From assembly GCA_039619475.1 (NCBI GenBank), contig CM077115.1:223867291-223931290 (forward strand): DNA of 64,000 nucleotides, given 5' to 3'. The translations under genes and the position numbers were made by a program. Within the stretch, counting starts at the first letter, position 1. Every line of letters starts with the position of its first letter. This document shows positions 56,376 to 64,000 of this stretch, piece after piece. The notes beneath the pieces are model-generated. The model made no database searches. It was given only the letters and a program-made list of their open reading frames with translations, and had not been told where the DNA came from. This DNA comes from Icerya purchasi (taxonomy: Eukaryota; Arthropoda; Insecta; Hemiptera; Monophlebidae).

Positions 56376-57338
56376 CGTGGAATGGTCAAAAAGTAAGTTT
56401 CTATTCCTTTCCCGCGTACACGGCAACACCGCATGATGAGTCTGTGAAAGATGTGTCTGTAGGTTAAAACGAAGCAGTACGATTTTTTATGCGAACGAGT
56501 TTGAGCTTTATTTATGTGTTTTTCGTGGCCGCGATGGAAAGACCGTTGGCTCCATCGTGCGATTATGAAGAGCATAAAGTGAACCGAATGGCCACGGCGC
56601 TCAACTTTTTGACTCGATACAACGCCGAAGGAGAACCGCTGTTTGAACGAATCGTCACTGCGTACGAGAAATCGGTTCACCATTACTGCCCTGAAATAAA
56701 AGACGCATTCGAAGGTCTGGAAGAAGAAAGATGGTGAAGCGCCAACCATGGCTAAAGCGGAGAGATCTGCTGGTAAGCCGTATCTGGTTGCTTTTTGAGA
56801 TTCCCACGGAATGTTACTTGAGGAATATTCTGAAAAGGGTCAGACCGTCACCGCCGTTACCTACTTTGATAAATGCATCTTCGTTATAAGCCATGAAGGC
56901 AAAACCGCCAAGCAAACTGTCGCACGGCACAATCCTCATCCACGATATCGTCAGACCGCACACCGCACACCACTAGTATTATTCAGACTTTCCTTTTCGA
57001 CCATTTCAAGTGGAACGTATTTAAGCACGCGCCTTATTCACCCGACCTCACCCCCTTGGATTATAACCTTTTCCCGAACCTTCATGGTGCATTAGCTGGT
57101 CGCCCCGCGTTGGGAGTGATACTGTGGTACAAGCAGTAATGCAGGAACATGTCGAGAATTTGGATGAAAATTTCTACACTTCTGGAATTGCGAAGCTTAG
57201 AAAAAATGCCTGGATTGGTTTGGTAATTACTATGGGGAGTTGTTAATGTAAAACTTTTCGAATAAACTTTGTTCTAGCTTCGTACACTTATTTCCCGATT
57301 TTTCAGAGAGGACGAGGAAACTTACTTTTGGACCATCC
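56376..57338 (+). mobile_element. mariner-like element, decayed and internally deleted
   Basis: Inverted ends: GGAATGGTCAAAAAGTAAGTTTC at the left and, read inward from the right, GGATGGTCCAAAAGTAAGTTTC, with TA at the right border (57339-57340) and near the left border. About 0.96 kb, whereas intact mariners are about 1.3 kb. The contents are mariner transposase remnants. Confidence 0.85.
56590..57245 (+). pseudogene. mariner transposase pseudogene
   Basis: Plus-strand pieces: RMATALNFLTRYNAEGEPLF then ERIVTAYEKSVHHYCPEIK (56588-56700), where the usual IVTGDE with the first catalytic Asp reads IVTAYE, so that residue is lost. LLEEYSEKGQTVTAVTYFDK follows (56814-56873). The block that normally reads HDNARPHTA survives only across frames at about 56930-56970 (NPHPRYRQTA, IHDIVRPHTA). 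PYSPDLTPLDYNLF is recoverable at about 57030-57075, and NFYTSGI and KNAWIGLV-like residues up to 57220. Multiple frame shifts, so not functional. Confidence 0.8.
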
Positions 57339-57919
57339 TATGTAGTGCTGTTTATAGATTCACTTGGATTCAATGTCCTACACTATATATAATATCAGGT
57401 TGACATGATTAATTACACGCATTTATACAATAATAAATCGCGTTTATCTGTGCGTGTGTATGTGTGAAATTTGTTGTTTTATAAATGCGGTTATTGCGAT
57501 TATGTTTTGATTGTTTGATTTTCATTTAATAAACTAAATACCGAAGTGTTTTTTAAAGTTTAATTTAAAAATGAGTGCCCCGTATGAACAACTTTAAATT
57601 GAAAAGGAATAATTTATTAACGTTCAAGTTATGTCTTAATTTTAAAAATTATGGTCGTCCAAAAGGAATGTGAACGATGCTTTTCGGCTTTTTAAAAAAG
57701 GATGAACATTTTCTTACGAAATTCAATGCGACAAGATCAGTTAGGCGCTTACACTGATCAATCAAAAATCGTTAACACAAAGCGTAAACCATTTTAATGA
57801 ACAAGCATATTTTGCATATCAAAGAAGGATAGAACACAGAACCTATCAACTAAATTATTTTAAAAGAGAAAATATGTACAATACCTATAGATTACCCTTT
57901 TTAAAGAAATAAGACTAAC

Positions 57920-57973
57920 CTTCCTGTTTAAAGTATCACCAATCTCGTCCCACTGTTTAATGGCTGTGGCAAA
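57920..57973 (-). CDS. Candidate 54-base internal exon of an unidentified gene
   Basis: Minus strand: a long polypyrimidine run (T9, T7) and TTTCATATCTAG acceptor, then 18 codons reading FATAIKQWDEIGDTLNRK, then donor GTTAGT. The other two frames are closed, so it would be a phase 0-0 exon. The amphipathic peptide looks protein-like but I do not recognise it. It cannot splice directly to the first visible MOSPD2 exon, which is entered in phase 1. Confidence 0.4.
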
Positions 57974-58123
57974 CTAGATATGAAACAAAAAAAAACAAAA
58001 AAACAATGCCGGCAGATTGCGATTATATTCAAATAGCAAAACGACCGTATTGCTAGATAATCCAAATTCGTTACGGAGATTAAAATCGCCAAAACCTACT
58101 TATAGCGAATGTCTGATAATAAT

Positions 58124-58360
58124 ACAGGGTGCTGCAGCAGGATAACTTCTTTTTTTAAAATGCAACGCTTTTTTTCTACTAAATTTTTTAAAGAAATAAT
58201 GGCAGAAAATTGAAATAACATACTCTAGATCCCATTGGCGATATATGTACGCTTCTTCTCTAGCAGTTTTCTTGTGATTTTCTGTTATTATTTCTTTAAA
58301 AAATGTAGTAGAAAAAAAGTGGCGCATTTAAAAATAGGAAGTTATGCTGCCGCACTCTGT
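58124..58360. mobile_element. Palindromic MITE with about 90-bp inverted arms
   Basis: Left end ACAGGGTGCTGCAGCAGGAT and right end, read inward, ACAGAGTGCGGCAGCATAAC, followed by matching AACTTC, TTTTTAAAATGC, CTTTTTTTCTACTA and TTTTTTAAAGAAATAAT blocks. The central unpaired part is only about 60 bases. No coding capacity. Superfamily not determined; no clear target duplication. Confidence 0.85.
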
Positions 58361-58364
58361 ATTA

Positions 58365-61300
58365 CGGCGATTTAGTAAACAGATGATGTTATACTGCCTT
58401 CTATTTAGTCTTCAAAGCAGCCAAGTAATACAGTGTTTTTGTAATAAATAAAAATATTGAATAATTAAATGCATTTAAATCAGAAATTAATAATGGAAAA
58501 ATGTTGAGCACTATGTTTATTGAGAAATCGTCCGATTAGCTACCACACGCTGATTTGAATAAACCATCACATTGTTAAGTTTAAAGAGGAAAATAAATAT
58601 TTAAAGTTCTTCGATTCGATAATTAGTCGATATAGAACCAAAAACCGAAAATATTATACAAAAAAATAGACAACGTAATAAACATAATTAGAACGGTTAC
58701 AGGCACGCAATGGTGGGAGCATTACACCCAATCACCATCGTAATGTTATTTAAGATATACCTATTAGAACAGGTATTCCGTGTTTTGCAATCATTATGAA
58801 TTTAACATTAAAACCAGATAGACTATTATACTGTAGTTAATTTAGAGTAAAGCATTGAAAACCAGTCTGCAGTATTTATCTTCAAATTCAATTCATAAGA
58901 GGCGGGGAGCAAGGGAGAGGTTTCAGTTCTTTTATATCGGTGGTTCTTCGTAAATAAATAATACTTAAAAACGAACTCTGATAATACACACCCTGTACAT
59001 AAACAGACGGATATTGCGGAAGATGCTGTACGATAATGAAAATTCCACCTTTATTTAATTAACCATCGTAAACGAAAATACGTTAAATTTTTTTCGGAAA
59101 TTCTTAAAATACGAAGTAATGACATTTTCGTGTATACATTTAATACGGTATACAAGCGTATTCAGAAGAAATAATACAAAAGATATACAATATATTAACT
59201 CTGTATCAAATAATAAATATCCAAACTTTCAAGAAATATAAACGAGAGTGGAATAAGGAACAACGTTAATCAGGTTCCTGAAGCAAAATTTCATTAAAAA
59301 CAATTAAATTCGAGAGAAAGTGGTCAATTTTCTAAGTAATGATGTTAATCCTAATCGATTCTATTACAGCGCGTGCCCGCACACACACACACACACACAC
59401 ATGTATATTTATAATTCACAGATGATAACAGAAAATGTTGGATAGTAAAAATAAAACAGTTAATATACGCGTGTACATTAATTAATACAAGGAATAGCAA
59501 AGTTTAATAAAGAATCTTTTTTATATTTAATAGTATGGTTGTTTCTAAAAAGATTACTATAATAGCTTGCACGGAAACAGTTATATAGATAAGGAATAGG
59601 TTAACTAAGTAGCTTTCAAAAACACTGGAAATCTTTTGTAAGAAGAAAAATAGAAGAGCTACTAATCGTTTTTCATCATAAAAATGGGTTTAAATAAAAG
59701 ATTGCCGTGTTGTGAATATATGAACGTTAGCATTAATTATTACATCGTAACAATATGTAATATTCGATTAAGACATGTTTTGAGTTACATTTGAAATGAT
59801 TCAGAATCAATGAAGACGAAACATGTATGACAAACCGGAGGATCCTAGAAATACCTGAAAATGTGTAATTAATCACGAATTAAATTAACCAAGGTATACG
59901 TGGAACGATGTAAATTCTGTCAGTTTCAACAGGCAAAGTAGCGCTCAAATTTAAAGGTGTGCTCCTCCATCCATTTATCAGATATGTAGCAATCACATTA
60001 CACAATAAGTCTGTTTCACTTATGAACGATTTCTTAATTTCATTTTTACCATAAACATTTTATTCTTGCTTGTAATTAATTATCAGCAAAAAACTATAAT
60101 TTAATATTGACCAAATGGTTATACCCAAGAATACAGGAAAAGAAAGACAACGAACGAAAAGGGGGAAAAAAACTTCCAACCATTTAAATGTAATTATAAA
60201 CTTATAAAATAAAATTCAGTAGTATTGAAGGTGCGTATAAGGATTAAAAATGTTGACAAATTAGAAACTGGCGCGATATTAAAAAAGAAGGCGGCAAAAG
60301 CACATTCTTTCCAGATCTACTTTTTTCACAATCTGCAAATATACATATATGAAACCGATAAATCACGAATTTTTGAAGATAACGAAAGAGCTTACAGTGG
60401 AATAATTTTAATAGTTTTTAAGGTGGAAGAAAACATTTTGTTTTTATAAGCCGCATATAGACATTTAAAGTTCTTTGATTCTTCAGATATATATATATCA
60501 TACAACTTTAAATTTCAATATTTAGAGTGATTATGATAACTTCTACCCCCTTGACGAATTGAGCAAAAATAAAAAGAGTTCATTTTTCCCCCCTTTTAAA
60601 TAGCCTTTCACAGACAGAATACGATAATTTAACGTGAACACTTGCGTAATAAATGATTTTCTACAAAATCGATTAAATACGAGACCTTTTTCAATTAAAA
60701 ATAGCGTTTAAAACGATAAATTAATCCGGTAATAATTATTATTACAACAACGTGCAATAATGTCAATAACGTTTTAATGATGTACCTCTTCGACGCTGTC
60801 AGAACTGTTCATTAATTAAATTTAAACAGGTTTCAATGGCTTTATTTAAACAAAACAAAAAAAAAAAAAAAAAAAAAAAGAAAAAGAAGTGAACAAATAC
60901 ACAATTCAATTAGAAATCGACAAAAAAAAAAAAGCACTTTAATAAATTACTTGCATAGAAATTTAATATAAAATGCTCTATTAATAGAAACAATTTTAAT
61001 AAGAATTTTATGAAAATATTTAATTTCAGATTTTTATGCTTTTAACGTTAATGAAAAATTATTACCGCCTCCCTCAAAAAAATAAAAATAAATAAATGAT
61101 TAAAATTCTACCGTATTCTAATTATTCATAAGTTCAAAAAAAAAATAATAATCCGAAATTGTTTCCCTTCTGCTGCCATTAATTTAAATAATATTCGTTC
61201 CGAGGCGGTTCAAATTAAAAACTATCTTTCGAGTACATTTTGTACCGATTCTATTTGAACCAAAAATTGATCAAAAAAAAAAAAAAAGAAGCAATCAAGG

Positions 61301-61450
61301 AAATGATGATAATTCGAATGAAGGCACTAAAGGAGAGAGAGAAAAAAAGCGACGTTCCACTTTGATACTTCTTCGTAAATTGATAGGAAATAGAACTGCC
61401 ACTCAGATACTCGCTATAGGACGGCCAGAAATCCATTCGCGATTAGATTA
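58365..61450. other. Intergenic or intronic, no gene recognised
   Basis: AT-rich with a (CA)n tract at 59380-59401 and a poly(A) run at 60858-60880. No exon that I can support. Confidence 0.45.
59380..59401. repeat. (CA)n microsatellite
   Basis: About eleven CA units. Confidence 0.9.
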
Positions 61451-61463
61451 CAAACTAACTTAC

Positions 61464-61682
61464 AGCTGGCCTAAAAAAAACCATCGAAGAACCTCCTTCA
61501 CTATACGAGTATAAAATCTTTCTGCTGTGAAATCTTAAATCATCTAGAATACAGAATGTGTAAACTGCAGCAAAATCGTTTTCAACGGTCACTTTTCCAA
61601 AACATGATTCCGAATTACAATAACCCAATATGTAGATTAGGTAATTTACTACGTCACATGCCAACCGGGCAATATCAATGGC
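61464..61682 (-). CDS. Candidate exon of an unidentified gene
   Basis: Minus-strand open frame of 73 codons. It starts after a possible acceptor ACCGTCCCCATCAAG and ends exactly before a consensus donor GTAAGTTAG. It reads AIDIARLACDVVNYLIYILG, then CNSESCFGKVTVENDFAAVY and SRKILYSYSEGGSSMVFFRP. It contains four cysteines in the first half, and the base composition is less AT-rich than its surroundings. No family is recognised. The acceptor lacks a strong pyrimidine tract, so it may also be a fragment of an unrecognised element. Confidence 0.35.
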
Positions 61683-61689
61683 CTTGATG

Positions 61690-63880
61690 GGGACGGTCGT
61701 TCATTTCATCAAAGGTTCACGAGACTGTTCTCGTTGCACGACAAAACCCAATCTGCCGTACTAGCGTAAAACTAGTCGGGTTTACTGCAAAAATTAGTCA
61801 TAACTGAACACGAAAAATAGAAGAAGAAAAAATAATAATCATAATAAAATTACACAACAGAACACGTTAATAACCAGTTTTCCGCCATTTATTTATACTC
61901 GTATCGCCGTATCTTCAACTGCGTTATCAAGACCATCTAGTTGTTTATCACTTGATCCCACCGGTAATACCATTGCGCATCTTTTTTTAATTCATTACTT
62001 TCAGTTTTTCTCTTCAGCCTACTCTTTTTGTAGCATTAAATAACATACTAACCGGGAAGCAGCTACCGTAAAATTCGCGCCGAATAGCGTAATTTTTTCA
62101 TTATCACCGTCTCCTACCGTGAACAATCGAAATTTAAAAACATAATCAGGAAATTTACTCTCTGAGTGGTTCTAACAGGAAATAAGAATTGTTTAAAAAT
62201 AATTAACGTTGCTACGAGCTTCAACGACTTCTGAAAACCATCAAAACATAGCTAGAAATCCACAAAATGAAGAACGTTTTGGTGTAACAGAGTAAAAACA
62301 CGTTTTTCGAATTATGCGGTACGGCTTTATTAAGAAATATTGAACAATTTATATTTTTATTTTATTTCCGATATTTCGACGTCAGGGTTTCTAAAATGCA
62401 ATAAGATGTTATGCAGTGAATTAACTGTAGAGTGGTCATTTCACGGATTCATTCATCAAAATGAGGAGTTTTGAAAATTCCTTATATGGAAATTCGAAGA
62501 ATGCAGTTCTGATTGTATTAACATCCCTCGTTCAAATAAAAGCGTGGCTGCATATATGTATTTTCAATTGAAATGGCGTGCTTTTCACGATAAACATTTG
62601 TTAATTATAAAATATGATATACTACTGTTTGCATTTATTCGAGTCATGCATTTTATTGTAATCAGAACGTTTTTTATTGCATTGACAGTAACAGTAAAAT
62701 TAAATACACTCATTGTAATGAAAAAATTATTGTTTACTTTGGAGTACGTTTTCACAAAATTACCATGGCTTAAATATATTTTCACAATTCAAGTGCATTT
62801 TATATAAAAACATTTATCCAAAAAAAAAAGTTTTCTTTACTTTTTTCTTTTCTAGCGACGGTGTACCGTTATTATCGAAATAAATTAAATTATTTAGCGC
62901 ACTGTTAAATTTTGAGCATTTTAATATGTAGTTTATTAATACTTCTAACATGTGATATAAAAAATTTCGAATAATTAGCATCACATTGATTTCATACGTT
63001 GCATTTTCATTAACGCATTATTATTGCATGATTTGTTTCTCGTTCAACCCGTGGCATATTTTATAAAGAAATCTTTCTTAATTTTGATAAACACTATATT
63101 CTGTTTTTTTGGGGGCAATAAATAGAAAAGTAAGTTCCATATTCTTGATAAATGTTCTCTCGTTTAATAAAAACAAATAGCATAAGCCAGAAATATTTAT
63201 TTCGTTACTAGAGGATTCACCATTGAAACCAGGAAAATTATACATGTATTTTAATTATTTCCGGTTAACAAAATTATTTCCCAATTATATCTAGCTTGCC
63301 GATTTTATATGTGTTTACGGCATACACATCGTAATATTGTATCATTTTTGGTGTGTCTATGTTATGGGGCTAAAATTTCAATATCATTTTATTAGGTTTA
63401 AAATAGATATAAATTCAAATCTTTTGCATAATGTTGGTGGTACTGCCACCAAAAACACTACGCTAAATTTCAAACCTGTGTAGCTCTATTCGAAGCAGGT
63501 AAAAATTCGATCTCACGATTTAAAAAAATGGGACACAGAACGACAGAACAGTCAAGTTGAATGTAATTTAAAAATAATCTCGCCGTTTTGCGATAAAAAT
63601 TAATGAAGGCATAAAAGAGAAATGGTATTTTTCTTATAACGATTTAAGTTTTAAATAATGTAAATTTATTAATCAAATGGACAGAAATAATTAGTTTGAG
63701 TTTTACTTTAATTATTTATTAACAATTTTTTTTTCTTTTCTGATGTTACATATGTATATTGTTAAATTCTTAGTTTTAAATTATTCCGGATACATTTGAA
63801 ATGTATTTCCATTTACCATGAATACGGAACATTTTTTTACTTGAAATAGGTACATACTCCTGTAATCATGGCACCATTTA
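61690..63880. other. Intergenic or intronic, no gene recognised
   Basis: AT-rich, no supported exon or element. Confidence 0.45.
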
Positions 63881-63888
63881 AATTATGA

Positions 63889-64000
63889 CTTCTCTCTCTC
63901 TTTCTCTCTGTCATCTAAACAATAGTTAGGGGCGGTGGAGGAGGCGGATGAACGAGCGAAGCGAGTAGGGGCCAAAGCCTACAATATATATATATATATG
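63889..64000. repeat. (TC)n tract, GC-rich patch and (TA)n at the right edge
   Basis: CTCTCTCTCTTTCTCTCTGTC, then a GC-rich patch with GGAGGAGGCGGATG and GAGCGAAGCGAGTAGGGGCC, then TA units to the end. The patch stands out from the AT-rich context and may be one end of an element that continues past the window. Confidence 0.5.

Noticed and set aside
56300..56749. 149-codon minus-strand frame overlapping the mariner element.
   Set aside because: It is the antisense of the mariner transposase remnant; the plus-strand reading matches mariner motifs.
1..64000. CRISPR arrays, operons, rRNA genes, LTR retrotransposons and viral insertions.
   Set aside because: No regularly spaced repeats, no clustered same-strand intronless genes, no rRNA-like blocks, no paired LTRs, and no recognisable gag/env or virus polymerase motifs on reading both strands.

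Overview
This is AT-rich nuclear DNA of a eukaryote, almost certainly an insect. Three things point there: short exons separated by long introns with GT..AG junctions, an animal-type CRAL-TRIO/MSP gene, and a load of decayed transposons (Jockey-like LINEs, mariner/Tc1, pogo/Tigger, hAT, TTAA-inserting DNA elements) of the mix usual in insects. The species cannot be named from the sequence. I see no bacterial-style operons, rRNA, intact tRNA or CRISPR.

Two host genes are well supported, both on the minus strand. (1) At the left edge, an unidentified gene begins at 3137. It has three coding exons in consistent phase and runs out of the window at base 149. (2) Between 36308 and 19134 lies a gene that I recognise as MOSPD2: a split CRAL-TRIO lipid-binding-type domain, an MSP domain keeping the residues that bind FFAT motifs, and a C-terminal membrane anchor. 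Seven joined exons are phase-consistent and an eighth carries the membrane anchor and stop. The N-terminal exon and the linker before the membrane anchor were not found. Short exon-like segments at 57920-57973 and 61464-61682 (minus) may belong to a further upstream gene or to 5' exons.

Most of the rest is repeats. 4.6-8.0 kb: a pogo/Tigger element whose transposase is interrupted by a TTAA-flanked element that itself holds a Tc1 fragment. 10.2-13.6 kb: a 3.4-kb hAT element with near-matching 8-bp target duplications. 14.9-15.5 and 47.4-48.0 kb: two short arrays of the same roughly 290-bp tandem repeat. 19.8-21.1 and 23.2-24.7 kb: two more TTAA elements, the first just upstream of the MOSPD2 terminal exon and both within its span, with the same C-terminal transposase signature as the one at 5.5-7.8 kb. 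32.4-33.3 kb: adjacent hAT-like and piggyBac-like MITEs in MOSPD2 introns. 37.1-37.5 kb: a PIF1-type helicase remnant beside LINE debris. 46.5, 50.1-50.8, 51.1 and 55.3 kb: 5'-truncated LINE fragments. 56.4-57.3 kb: a decayed mariner. 58.1-58.4 kb: a palindromic MITE.

The remaining sequence (most of 38-46 kb, 51.5-55 kb and 59-64 kb) shows no coding signal that I can support. I found no convincing undescribed multigene system. The points most worth follow-up are the nested insertion, the TTAA element family, the shared 290-bp repeat and the unidentified gene at the left edge.
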